Assembly: GCA_038400315.1 (NCBI GenBank)
Contig: CP151667.1
Location: forward strand, 6,583,174 to 6,647,173
DNA: 64,000 bases
From: Isosphaeraceae bacterium EP7
GTDB taxonomy: Bacteria; Planctomycetota; Planctomycetia; Isosphaerales; Isosphaeraceae
Direction of reading: 5' to 3'
The notes beneath the pieces were generated by a model. It ran no database searches. It saw nothing but the letters and a program-made list of their open reading frames with translations, and was not told where the DNA came from. A program made the position numbers and the translations under genes. Below, in pieces: positions 8,798-16,996 of this stretch (position 1 is the first letter of the stretch; the number at the start of each line of letters is the position of its first letter).

Positions 8798-9937
8798 ATG
8801 CACGACGACCTGACCGTGAGGCTCAAGGCCGAGGGGCTGCGGCTGGGGTTCGACCGCCTGGGCGTGGCCCCCGCCGTCGCCCCGCCCGGGCACCCGCGCC
8901 TGCTCGACTGGCTGGACGCCGGCCGCGAGGCGGAAATGGGCTACATGCGTCGCCAGGCCGAGGCCCGGGCGCACCCGTCGAGCGTGCTGCCGGGGGTCCG
9001 CTCCGTCGTCGTCGCGAGCCTCGTTTACGGCCGCCCCGAGCCCAATCCACCCGGGCCGACTCAGGGGAAAATCGCCCGGTACGCACGCGGGGATGACTAT
9101 CACGGGGTCCTCTGGCGGCGGCTGGAGCAGCTCCTCGACTGGCTGAAGGCCGAGTGCCCCGGCGCGACCGGCCGCGCAGTGGCCGACACCGCGCCGCTGG
9201 CCGAGCGCGACTTCGCCAGGCTGGCCGGCATGGGCTGGATCGGCAAGAACACGATGCTCATCGACCGCACGCTGGGCAGCTTCACCGTGCTGGGCGCCCT
9301 GCTCGTCGACGTCGACTTGCGGCCCGACGCCCCCTTCCAGGCCGACCACTGCGGCACCTGCACCCGCTGCCTGGACGCCTGCCCGACCTCGGCCTTCGAC
9401 GCCCCGGGCGTGCTCAACGCGGGCCGCTGCATCAGCTACTGGACAATCGAGCACAAGGGCGCCGTCGACGAGCGCATCGCCGAGCAGATCGACGGCTGGG
9501 CGTTCGGCTGCGATATCTGTCAGGACGTCTGCCCCTGGAACCGCAAGGCAAGCCTCGGGCGCGAGCCCGCGCTGGAGCCGAGCCCCCAGCGAACCAACCC
9601 CGACCTGCTCTCCTGGCTCGACGCCGACCCGGCCGCGCTCCGGGCCGAGATCAAGGGGACGGCCCTGGCCCGCACCAAGCGTGCCGGGCTGGTGCGCAAC
9701 GCTTCGCTCGTGCTGGGCCAGCGTCGCGAGCCCTCGGCCACGCCGGCCCTGGCCCGGCGGCTGGCCGACGCCGATCCCGCCGTACGAGCCGCCGCCGCCT
9801 GGGCCCTCGGGCGCATCGGCGGGCCAGCGGCCCTGTCCTCGCTACGGCAGGCGGAAGTCGACGAGCAGGACCCGGCGACGCTCGAAGCGATCCGCCGGGC
9901 CCTGGATTCCAGTCGATCAAACGATCGGGGCGATTAG
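8798..9937 (+). CDS. queG: Epoxyqueuosine reductase
   Basis: Cobalamin and [4Fe-4S] enzyme that makes the last step of queuosine synthesis in tRNA. The length is 379. Asp130 in DTAPLAERDFA matches the catalytic aspartate segment. Two ferredoxin-like clusters are present: C185-X2-C188-X2-C191-X3-C195 and C238-X2-C241-X3-C245, plus Cys211. The C-terminal third (about 290-370) is Ala-rich and repeats a short helical pattern as in the HEAT-like tail of known QueG proteins. It overlaps the convergent dockerin gene by four nt at the stop codons. The folE product upstream in the window supplies an early queuosine precursor, but the genes are not adjacent. Confidence 0.93.
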   Translation: MHDDLTVRLKAEGLRLGFDRLGVAPAVAPPGHPRLLDWLDAGREAEMGYMRRQAEARAHPSSVLPGVRSVVVASLVYGRPEPNPPGPTQGKIARYARGDDYHGVLWRRLEQLLDWLKAECPGATGRAVADTAPLAERDFARLAGMGWIGKNTMLIDRTLGSFTVLGALLVDVDLRPDAPFQADHCGTCTRCLDACPTSAFDAPGVLNAGRCISYWTIEHKGAVDERIAEQIDGWAFGCDICQDVCPWNRKASLGREPALEPSPQRTNPDLLSWLDADPAALRAEIKGTALARTKRAGLVRNASLVLGQRREPSATPALARRLADADPAVRAAAAWALGRIGGPAALSSLRQAEVDEQDPATLEAIRRALDSSRSNDRGD

Positions 9938-10914
9938 GCCTTGGTCGTGATCGTCTCGGGGGCGTTGGCGTCGTAGGTCACCGGCGAGATGTTGCCGGCG
10001 ATCGACTGGCCAAAGGAGTCGTTGCTGGAAACCCGGAACGTGTTGGCCCCGGCGCCCAGCGGGGTCGTGATCTTGTAGTTGCCGGTCGCGTCGACCGTGG
10101 TGGCCACGACCGGCACACGGCCGGAGATCTCGGTGAACGAGACCAGGGAACCCGGCGATGCGGTGCCGTTGAAGCCGATGGTGGTGGCCTTGGTGACGCG
10201 GTCGGCAAGGCCGGTGTCGCTGGCCTCGTCGAGGTTGGCCGAGACGACCGGCGAGATGGTCGTCGCGGCGCCGACGTTCTGCTTGGCGATCTTCATATCC
10301 TGATTGGTGACTTTGCCGTCGCGGTTGACGTCGGCATCGAAGTTATATTTGGTGGTGCCGGCGACGGCGTTCATGGCCGTCTTGAGGGCCTTGATGTCGG
10401 CCGCATCAACCTTGCCGTCGCCGCTGACGTCGCCGGCCAGGTAGACGCCAAGCAGGGCGGCCCCCTTGGTGGCACCCTTGGCCGAGATGTTCGCCTTGAA
10501 GCTGGCCTCGCCGGCGGCGTTGAGCCGCACCGTCAGCGGGAAGACACTCGCCGACGACTTGTTGCCGGTCGTCGAGGCCTTGCGCTGGGCTGGGGTGGCG
10601 AACTTGGCCTGGGTCGCACGCACCTCGCCCTTGGTGGCCACGTCGGTGACGCTGTCGAGCTTCGCCTGCACGGTCGAGCCCGACTGCGCGACGACGTCGA
10701 TGCCCAGGGTGAGCTTGCCGCTCTTGGGCAGCGTGAACGACTTGCTGCTGATGACGAACGGCACCGCGGTGGTGCCGCCGGCCGTGTCGATGGAGGTCGG
10801 CAGGATGGCGAACGTGCCCCCCGCGCCCCCGGTCAGCAGCCGGCGCCCTTCGAGCATCTCGGGCCCGGTAATGCTCGGCTTGCGGCGACGGTCTCGATTT
10901 TCTGACGTGCTCAT
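9934..10914 (-). CDS. Secreted protein with LEGRRLL signature and type I dockerin domain
   Basis: A 326-residue protein. Residues 21-28 (LEGRRLLT) after a basic N-terminus match the short signature found at the start of many planctomycete exported proteins. A beta-rich region (30-155) is followed by a dockerin-like pair of calcium loops: GDVSGDGKVDAADIKAL (161-177) and DADVNRDGKVTNQDMKIA (193-210). Residues about 220-326 look like an Ig-like or adhesin-type beta-sandwich. The frame is open far upstream, but ATG 10914 has a perfect AGGAGG seven nt upstream, so the longer version is rejected. The likely role is extracellular adhesion or assembly by dockerin binding; no cohesin gene is visible here. 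Confidence 0.8.
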   Translation of the reverse strand: MSTSENRDRRRKPSITGPEMLEGRRLLTGGAGGTFAILPTSIDTAGGTTAVPFVISSKSFTLPKSGKLTLGIDVVAQSGSTVQAKLDSVTDVATKGEVRATQAKFATPAQRKASTTGNKSSASVFPLTVRLNAAGEASFKANISAKGATKGAALLGVYLAGDVSGDGKVDAADIKALKTAMNAVAGTTKYNFDADVNRDGKVTNQDMKIAKQNVGAATTISPVVSANLDEASDTGLADRVTKATTIGFNGTASPGSLVSFTEISGRVPVVATTVDATGNYKITTPLGAGANTFRVSSNDSFGQSIAGNISPVTYDANAPETITTKA

Positions 10915-11137
10915 CGGTCCCTCCTGGACGACGGAGATACGACCCTGGGGCTGATCCGGACGGAGGGGGGCGGCCCCGAGGTTTCGATGTTCGGACGGTC
11001 GGCCAACCTCGGATTCCATCCCAGGCCGGTGGCCGCCTCTGTTATCCATCGAAGATCGGCCGGGCGGGCGTCTCGCCTTGAAGGAAGATTCGGAAAAATC
11101 CCGACAATCCTCAGAGCAATCCCAGTCGACGCAAACA

Positions 11138-11167
11138 CCCCGGAAGGCCGAGTGAGGCCTTCCGGGG
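11138..11167 (-). terminator. Putative rho-independent terminator (12-bp stem)
   Basis: CCCCGGAAGGCC and its exact reverse complement flank a 6-nt loop. It lies 46 nt after the stop of the minus-strand glycosyltransferase gene and before the dockerin gene. In the minus direction the stem is followed by TGTTTGCG, so the U-tract is weak. Confidence 0.6.
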
Positions 11168-11212
11168 CGGAGCGATCGAATCCCGTCGAGATCGAAGCGT
11201 CGGAGCGGCCGT

Positions 11213-12607
11213 CTAGCGGGCGCCGATACTCCGGGCTCGAGCGCCGGCCATGTGGGGCGTGCGGGCCCCGGCCGTCGTGGGAGCCGGTGAAGGGGCCTGG
11301 TCCTCGACGAACGGGGACTCGTTTCGTTCGGCGAGGACACGCCAGGCGACCCCCACATACACTGCGATCCCCGCCCAGAGGAACATCCCGTAGGCCTGGG
11401 CGATCTTGTGCCCCTGGCCACCCAGGAAGAGGCCGCCGAGCTCGCTCGACGTGCTGGCCATCAGCAGTGTGGCCAGCCCCAACAGCGAGGCCAGGCCCCA
11501 TCGCGTGGCCTTCGGCAAGCTTGGCATTCCCACCCGGCAGGCCAGGTAGGTCATCGGCAGCAGCAGCGTCACGTAATGGTGCTTCCAGCTCCGTTCGGAG
11601 ACGAACAGCATCGTCAGCACCACCAGGGAGAACTCGCCGAGCATCCGCGGGTCGACCCTGCGAACGGCCTTGGTCCGACAGAGCAGGGCCAGCACGGCGA
11701 CGAACCCGAGCGAGGAGACCTTGGCCAGGCGGGCCACCATCGCGGGATCCCAGGCCACGAAGTTCACCGGGATCTTCGAGTCGTATCGATCGGGGCCCAC
11801 ACTGTCGGTCAGCAGCCTCGACAGGACGCCGACCATCGACTGGTTGATGTCCCCCTTGCCGATGTTGCCGTCGACCAGGTAGGGGCTCAAAATTCGGTGC
11901 CACCACGACGCCAGGCACTGCATGTTCAGGTGCGGGCCGAGCACGGCGCTGGGGACCACGAAGAAGAACAGGGCCATGCTCAGCATCGTCGCGCCCGCGG
12001 CCCGCCACGACTTCTTGTAGAGGAAGTAGGGGACGAACAGGGCCGGCGTCACCTTGTAGGTGATGGCCAGGCCCAGGGCCAGGCCGGCCCGCACGTCCCA
12101 GCCGCGTCGCCAGCTGGCCAGCGCCAGGACGATCAGGGCCATGATGATGAGATTGTTGTTGCCGTGGTGCAGGTCGCTGAGGATCGGCCGCAGCGTCAGC
12201 AGCAGGATGGCCCCCTCAATCCAGGGCGAGATGCGTCGGCCCTCGGGCACCGCCATCTTCAGCAGCAGCCGGAACGAGAGTGCGGCCAGCCCGACCTTGA
12301 TCATGAAGAACAGGACGGCCCCCACCACCGGGTTCATCGCGGCCAGGGGGGCCAGCGAGATCGCCATGATCGGCGGGTTGGGGTACAGCGTCGTGTCGTA
12401 GATGTTATGCCCGGCCATGAGCTCGAGCACCTGCGGCCGCCAGCGGATGAACGCGCTCCGGTCATCGGCCGCCTTGCCGGCGTACAGCACCGCCGCCACG
12501 GCAAGGATGACGAACACGGTCACGCGAATCCCGCGCCTGACCTTCAGGTCGGCGGCGGGCTGGTCGGGCACGGGCAGGGGTGTGGTCGCCGTGGGGACGG
12601 GCGGCAC
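11213..12607 (-). CDS. GT87/DUF2029-type membrane glycosyltransferase
   Basis: A 464-residue polytopic membrane protein resembling GT-C fold polyprenyl-phosphate-sugar mannosyltransferases (GT87). The pattern is a first helix, then an outer loop with acidic and Arg residues (DDRSAFIRWR), the LYPNPP motif typical of the family, the segment SDLHHGNNNLIIMALI, and a GLALGLAITYKVTPALFV helix. The tail after the last helix is Pro/Ala/Arg-rich. I place the start at GTG 12607 because AAGGAAGGAG lies just upstream; a GTG ten codons earlier is the alternative. It is downstream of another GT-C-like gene with an 88-nt gap. The acceptor is unknown. Confidence 0.8.
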   Translation of the reverse strand: MPPVPTATTPLPVPDQPAADLKVRRGIRVTVFVILAVAAVLYAGKAADDRSAFIRWRPQVLELMAGHNIYDTTLYPNPPIMAISLAPLAAMNPVVGAVLFFMIKVGLAALSFRLLLKMAVPEGRRISPWIEGAILLLTLRPILSDLHHGNNNLIIMALIVLALASWRRGWDVRAGLALGLAITYKVTPALFVPYFLYKKSWRAAGATMLSMALFFFVVPSAVLGPHLNMQCLASWWHRILSPYLVDGNIGKGDINQSMVGVLSRLLTDSVGPDRYDSKIPVNFVAWDPAMVARLAKVSSLGFVAVLALLCRTKAVRRVDPRMLGEFSLVVLTMLFVSERSWKHHYVTLLLPMTYLACRVGMPSLPKATRWGLASLLGLATLLMASTSSELGGLFLGGQGHKIAQAYGMFLWAGIAVYVGVAWRVLAERNESPFVEDQAPSPAPTTAGARTPHMAGARARSIGAR

Positions 12608-12695
12608 GGATCGCTCCTTCCTTGGAGGTACGGCCACGCTGGGGGCGGCCCGTTGCCCGATGGGTTCCGGGCGCCCGGCCGATGCAGGCCCCCCC

Positions 12696-14699
12696 TCATC
12701 CTGGGGGAAAGGCCAGTTCCAGCGTCAGGGGCGCCGGGCCGGTTCCGGGTTCGGGACGGAGCCGGAGGAACGGGACCGGATCCCCTTCCAACGTCACCTC
12801 GTCCCAGCGCGCCGGCGGGTCGCCCCGCAGGCACGGGACGGAGTGATACCGGAGCACGATGGTCCCGTCAATCCCAGGCCGCCCCGGCCGGACCAACAAC
12901 CGCCCGTCGGCGGCCGTGACCTCCGCCTCCCCCTCGATCGCCGCGCCACCAAACCCCTTCACACGCCCGATCAAGAGCGTCCCGTCGTCGTCCTTCACGT
13001 CGACCAGGTCGGGGTTGTCCTTGCAGAACGAACGGGCCCGGGGGCTCCAGCAGACGATCGCCGCCGGTCGGTACAGGCGTGCATACTTGACGAACTGCTC
13101 CCGCGACCATTGCGCGTCGCCGAAGAGCTTCCCCTCGCCCACCTGCGTGAAATTCGTCGCCACAGGGATGTGAAGATAAGGGCCGCCGATGACCTCGACC
13201 CCCGTCCGCTCGGGCAGCAGGCCGCTGTAACGCCGGCCTCGGAACGGGTCGGGGACGCCCGGCACGTCGACCCCGCTCTCCTCGTAATAGAGCCGCTCGC
13301 CCGGCTTCACGTGCTCACGCACCCGGTCCAAAACCCAGTGCAGCCTGGGCGAAGGTCGGCTGGACAGGAACGGCTCGGGTCCGCCGATCCGATACCGGAC
13401 CGAGCCCACCACCGAGGGCCCGAACACGCGGACACCAATCGCCAGAATCGCCAGGGCCGCCAGCCCGTCGGCCCGCCAGCCGCGCCCGCGTGAGCGGTCC
13501 CAGCTCCGGTCACGCAGCCGCCCGGCCACCTCGGACCACCCCAGGCCCAAGGCCACCGCTAGCGCCGTGTAGAACGCGTAGGTGTGCCGGCCGGGCTGCA
13601 AGGAGTCCAGGGCCCGCCAGTAGCCCGCCAGGTAGCCCCAGCCGAATCCGGCCGCCGTGTACCCGGCCAGCGCCGCCGCGGCGACCGGCCGCCGCCGCCA
13701 GAGCGAGAGCAAGCCCAGCGGCGCGGCGCCGATGAGCAAGGCCTGGACCACCGGCTCGCGGTCGACGATCTGGAGCAGGCGGTTGACCACCCCCTCGTCG
13801 TGCTTCATCACGAAGTCGCTGGCCCCCTTCGTCGCCGCCAGCCAGTATCCGGGCAGCCACCAGAACGCATTCAGGGCCAGCACGACCGGCGGCATCAGCC
13901 AGACTCCCGCATGCCGCGCGACCGGGAAGCCCTCCGACCGCCGCCAGGCAACCGCGTACGCCGCCAGGGCCGACGGCACCAGGACCATCGCCACCGTCGG
14001 GTGCACCAGGGCCACCAGCGATGACCCCGCCGCGGCCAGAAGCCAGCGCCCGAGCCCCCCGCGCTCCAGGTATCCGGCGATCATCCCGGCCGTCCAGAGA
14101 CCCAGCGGCACGCCCGTGAAGTAGGCGACCATCCCCAGCGAGGCGTAGTTGATCGGGAAGTCGGTCCAGACGTAAACCAGGTAGACGAGCACCGCCGCGC
14201 ACCGCGCGTGCGGCCCCGCCCCCAGCGACCGCGCCGCCGCCGAGACCACATACGGCACGCACGCCGTGGCCAGCAGGACGAACACGTTATAAGCCCGCGC
14301 CGGATGACTCCCGCCGAAGGCCGCCACGAACAGGCTGACCGCCGTGGCCGACGGATCCGAGACGATGCTCCGCGCATAGCCGGCCATGAAGGCGGGATCG
14401 TACGCGGCGGTGGTCCAACTCGCCTTCAGGGTCGCGCGGGCTTTGGCGGCATGGTGATAGTGCATGCCGTGGTCGTCGCGCAGGATCGGCCAATCGCCGC
14501 CGATCTCGGTCCAGCCTCCCATGCCCAGCCAGATGGCGGCGGCATGCATCAGGCAGAGCACCGGGGTCATGATCAGCGAGATCAAGTGGATGCGCCCGGG
14601 TCCCGGGTCGGCCCCGTCGGCGGGCGCATCGTCGCCGCCCGGCCGGGCCCCGCCGCGCGGGGGGCTCGCCAGGTCGTACACGTCGGTCGTTGCTGCCAC
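12696..14699 (-). CDS. Large polytopic membrane protein, GT-C glycosyltransferase-like
   Basis: About 667 residues with roughly ten to twelve hydrophobic helices in the first 440 and a soluble C-terminal domain in the last 200. An early outer loop holds GGDWPILRDDHGMHYHH; acidic residues in the first loop after helix 1 are the catalytic signature of GT-C enzymes, so a polyprenyl-linked sugar transferase is my best guess. The C-terminal part contains LYRPAAIVCWSPRARSF and small beta-strands. The start is uncertain: the frame is open up to the tRNA at 14779, and I take GTG 14699 to avoid overlap and an Arg/Pro-rich extension. It precedes the GT87 gene on the same strand. Confidence 0.7.
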   Translation of the reverse strand: MAATTDVYDLASPPRGGARPGGDDAPADGADPGPGRIHLISLIMTPVLCLMHAAAIWLGMGGWTEIGGDWPILRDDHGMHYHHAAKARATLKASWTTAAYDPAFMAGYARSIVSDPSATAVSLFVAAFGGSHPARAYNVFVLLATACVPYVVSAAARSLGAGPHARCAAVLVYLVYVWTDFPINYASLGMVAYFTGVPLGLWTAGMIAGYLERGGLGRWLLAAAGSSLVALVHPTVAMVLVPSALAAYAVAWRRSEGFPVARHAGVWLMPPVVLALNAFWWLPGYWLAATKGASDFVMKHDEGVVNRLLQIVDREPVVQALLIGAAPLGLLSLWRRRPVAAAALAGYTAAGFGWGYLAGYWRALDSLQPGRHTYAFYTALAVALGLGWSEVAGRLRDRSWDRSRGRGWRADGLAALAILAIGVRVFGPSVVGSVRYRIGGPEPFLSSRPSPRLHWVLDRVREHVKPGERLYYEESGVDVPGVPDPFRGRRYSGLLPERTGVEVIGGPYLHIPVATNFTQVGEGKLFGDAQWSREQFVKYARLYRPAAIVCWSPRARSFCKDNPDLVDVKDDDGTLLIGRVKGFGGAAIEGEAEVTAADGRLLVRPGRPGIDGTIVLRYHSVPCLRGDPPARWDEVTLEGDPVPFLRLRPEPGTGPAPLTLELAFPPG

Positions 14700-14778
14700 G
14701 CGTCGGCCCGAGTTGAATGGGTGGGGTTGCGGGTGGGTCGGACGGGCCGAGGCGCGTCCGATTCGGCAAAGAGGCAAT

Positions 14779-15162
14779 TGCGGCCCGCAGGATTCGAACC
14801 TGCAACCAAGGGATTCGAGGCATCCCCGCGTTTCCGCGGGGCTCGGACTATCTCACCCTCACCGCGCGCCGCGCCGTTTCTGGTCGCGTCGCGGGGAGGC
14901 CGGGCGCTCGTCGGCGGGGAGTATCGTTCGGGCCTCACCCCGCTAGTCTCTGAACCTTCCTGGCCACCTTTCGCCCGGGCCAGGCTTGGCTGCGGATTGC
15001 CATGCCGCCGGCTGTCTCCGCGCGTCTCCGGAAAGATCCGGGGGCACGCGGGCCGCTCGGTTTAGGTTCCCCGCAATTCACCCGGATCGCGTACGGGGGT
15101 TCCCCCCCGCCGCCACCACTTTGTTTGATGAGTCCCCTGCTCTGCCGTTGAGCTAGGGCCGC
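14779..15162 (-). tRNA. tRNA-Ile(CAU) interrupted by a group I intron
   Basis: The 5' exon is 15162-15128 and the 3' exon 14815-14779, giving a 72-nt mature tRNA without encoded CCA. Acceptor GCGGCCC (15162-15156) pairs fully with GGGCCGC (14786-14780) and the discriminator is A. The D arm is GCTC/GAGC with a 7-nt loop. The anticodon stem is GGGGA/TCCCT and the loop CTCATAA gives anticodon CAU. The T arm is GCAGG-TTCGAAT-CCTGC. The core GACTCATAAT with CTTGGT after it is typical of the minor isoleucine tRNA whose C34 is changed to lysidine by TilS, rather than initiator or elongator Met, but elongator Met is the alternative. A scan that does not allow a long intron would miss it. Confidence 0.93.
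14816..15127 (-). ncRNA. Group I self-splicing intron (IC3-like) in tRNA-Ile(CAU)
   Basis: The 312-nt intron lies right after the anticodon, between U36 and A37. The 5' exon ends in CAU and the intron ends in G, as group I splicing needs. An internal guide GUGG (from 15119) can pair with exon UCAU, with the splice-site U facing G. Conserved core elements are in order on the minus strand: AATTGCGGGGAACCTAAA (15078-15061), GCAGCCAAGCC (14993-14983), GTTCAGAGACTAGC (14955-14942) and AGATAGTCC (14853-14845). GACTA and TAGTC form P7. P9 is CCCCGCG-GAAA-CGCGGGG (14841-14824). These match the tRNA introns of Azoarcus and cyanobacteria from memory. It contains no homing endonuclease gene. Confidence 0.92.
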
Positions 15163-15486
15163 ATGCCGCGCCATCATTGCCATTCGGAGGCGAAACTTCA
15201 AGCCTCGCGACGCCCCGGCGCGCGGATGGCCGTGGGAGTTGACACGGGTGCGTGTTGCGCCCAAGATTCAACGGTGGTCAGGCTCGCGGTGCGAGCGGGC
15301 GCGACCGGCAATGGTCCGATCCGCCCGCGGCCGACTTCGCCGCGAGCCAAGGTGTAGACTGAAGTTAGCAGAGACCGACTGCCGGACGCGTCGACCTTGA
15401 AGTGCGGCCAGACGGCCGCGTCGGCGACGCGCCGTGTCCGGGCGTGCCGGCGCCTAGCGCGCCCCGCGCCGAGGGGAGGATCCGCG
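15163..15486. other. Intergenic region upstream of the ExbB operon
   Basis: This 324-nt gap separates the divergent tRNA-Ile and exbB-like genes. Besides the tRNA promoter, a plus-strand TTGACA at 15239-15244 is followed after 17 nt by CAAGAT (15262-15267), a possible but weak promoter for the ExbB operon with a leader of more than 200 nt. I see no gene in it. Confidence 0.35.
15173..15201 (-). promoter_or_regulatory. Putative sigma-70-type promoter of the tRNA-Ile gene
   Basis: On the minus strand TTGAAG (15201-15196) and AATGAT (15178-15173) are separated by 17 nt. The -10 box ends 10 nt before the mature tRNA 5' end. Both boxes match four of six consensus positions. The tRNA-Arg gene in this window has the same geometry, which strengthens the call. 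Confidence 0.55.
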
Positions 15487-16374
15487 ATGCCGTTGTCGTC
15501 CAGAACTCGGGTGACGCGCAAGGCCCCCGCACGCGCCTGGGCCTTCGCCGTCGCGGCCTGGCTGACCTGCCTGGCCTGGGTCCCCGCCACGGCCCAGGAA
15601 ACGGCCAAGGACGCCCCTAAGGTCGAGGCCCCGGCCGAGCCGGCGCCGCCGGCCGTCGAGGTCGCGCCCGCGGACGCCAACGCGGCACCCGCCGCCACCG
15701 AGGCACCGGCCACGTCGCCCCCCCGAACCAAGAATATGCTCATGTGGGCCATCGAGGCCTCGGGCCTCATGGGCGTCTTCCTCGTCGGCCTCTCCATCTA
15801 CTTCACCGCCCTGGTCATCCGCCTCTTCATGGAGCTGAGGCTCAGCGAGGCCGTCCCCCTGCCGCTCGTCGAGAAGCTGGAGACCGCCATCAAGGACCGC
15901 AAGTTCCAGGAGGCCTACGACGCCTGCCGGGACAACGACTCGTTCCTCGCCAAGCTCGTCCGCACCGGTGTCGCCGCCCTGCCCAACGGCCGAGCCGAGG
16001 CCAAGGAGGCCATGTCCGACGTCTCCGACGAGGTCGTCACCGGCATGGAGACCCGCATCAGCTATCTGGCCATCATCGGCTCCATCGGCCCGATGATCGG
16101 CCTGGTCGGCACCATCTGGGGCATGATCCAGAGCTTCCAGGAGATCGCCACCGCCGCCGGCAGCCAGCCCAAGCCCGAGAAGGTCGCCGAGGGCATCTCC
16201 ACCGCCCTGTTTATCACCCTCGAAGGCGTCAGCCTCGCCGTCCCGGCCATCTTCTTCTTCGGCTTCTTCCGCAACCGGATCGCCCACATGACCGTCGAGG
16301 CCAACAAGGTCGCCGACCGCACCATCGCCGCGCTCCTGGCCGCCTCCAAGCAGCAGGCCAAGCCCGCCGCCTGA
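15487..16374 (+). CDS. MotA/TolQ/ExbB proton channel family protein
   Basis: Inner-membrane subunit that, with ExbD/TolR partners, uses the proton gradient to drive envelope processes. A likely signal peptide spans 1-36 ending at ATAQ, followed by an Ala/Pro/Glu-rich periplasmic linker to about residue 80. The first membrane helix is at about 88-108, then a cytoplasmic region, and two further helices (YLAIIGSIGPMIGLVGTIWG and LEGVSLAVPAIFFFGFF) that form the family core. The long N-terminal extension with signal peptide is seen in a subset of the family. The ATG at 15487 has GGGGAGGA upstream. Two ExbD-like genes follow, so this is the head of the operon. Confidence 0.93.
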   Translation: MPLSSRTRVTRKAPARAWAFAVAAWLTCLAWVPATAQETAKDAPKVEAPAEPAPPAVEVAPADANAAPAATEAPATSPPRTKNMLMWAIEASGLMGVFLVGLSIYFTALVIRLFMELRLSEAVPLPLVEKLETAIKDRKFQEAYDACRDNDSFLAKLVRTGVAALPNGRAEAKEAMSDVSDEVVTGMETRISYLAIIGSIGPMIGLVGTIWGMIQSFQEIATAAGSQPKPEKVAEGISTALFITLEGVSLAVPAIFFFGFFRNRIAHMTVEANKVADRTIAALLAASKQQAKPAA

Positions 16375-16459
16375 GGCCTCCCGAGCCCGCGACAGACGAG
16401 CCGAGTGAGCCCAGATCGAGCCGAGCCGAGTCCCGTCGCCGCGAGCGAGGCCCAAGCCC

Positions 16460-16930
16460 ATGTCCGGATCCGCATCCATCGAGCTCAAGGCCGAGCCCAA
16501 CCTGACCCCGCTGCTGGACATCGTCTTCCAGCTGATCACCTTCTTCATGCTGGTGATCAACTTCAGCAGCGACAACTACGACCAGCGCATCAAGCTCCCC
16601 GTCGCCGGCTCGGCCCGGCCCGTCACCGATCCCGAGCAGGCGGTCGAGGACCGGCTCGTCCTCAACCTCGATTCCGAGGGCCGGGTCCTCTTCAACGGCA
16701 AGGTCCTGACCCTCGGCGAGGGGATCGATAAGATCAAGTTCGAGGCCCAGCTCGCCCGCCTGAACGCCAAGGCGGCCAAGATCAAGCTCAAGGACAACGC
16801 CCTGCCCACCCGCGTCGTCATCCGGGCCGACCGCAACATGCCCTTCGGCCCCCTCCACCAGCTCCTCGCCGCATGCCAGTCTAACGGTTACCAGAAGTTC
16901 GACTTCAAGGCCATGAGCGGCCCGCCTTGA
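16460..16930 (+). CDS. ExbD/TolR family biopolymer transport protein (first copy)
   Basis: A 156-residue protein with one N-terminal membrane helix (about 17-36) and a periplasmic domain. Asp20 in NLTPLLDIVFQLITFFM is the conserved proton-carrying residue of the family. The C-terminal half ends in VVIRADRNMPFG and a short helix, as usual. It lies 86 nt after the ExbB-like gene. A T-rich stretch (ATTTTTATT) follows the stop at about 16951, but I could not find a convincing stem for a terminator before it. The presence of a second ExbD copy at 17572 suggests a hetero-oligomer. Confidence 0.92.
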   Translation: MSGSASIELKAEPNLTPLLDIVFQLITFFMLVINFSSDNYDQRIKLPVAGSARPVTDPEQAVEDRLVLNLDSEGRVLFNGKVLTLGEGIDKIKFEAQLARLNAKAAKIKLKDNALPTRVVIRADRNMPFGPLHQLLAACQSNGYQKFDFKAMSGPP

Positions 16931-16996
16931 TCGGATGACCCGGCCCATCGGATTTTTATTGGGCTTTCGCACGACTCTCTCGCGGTGGCGACCGCC

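Noticed and set aside
14935-15264. Short open frames on both strands inside the intron/tRNA region, for example a 109-residue minus-strand frame
   Set aside because: They overlap the tRNA exons and the conserved intron core and have no protein motif. The RNA explanation accounts for the sequence.
16935-16960. T-rich stretch after the first ExbD gene as a terminator
   Set aside because: The possible stem before it has only four pairs, and the operon seems to continue to the second ExbD gene.
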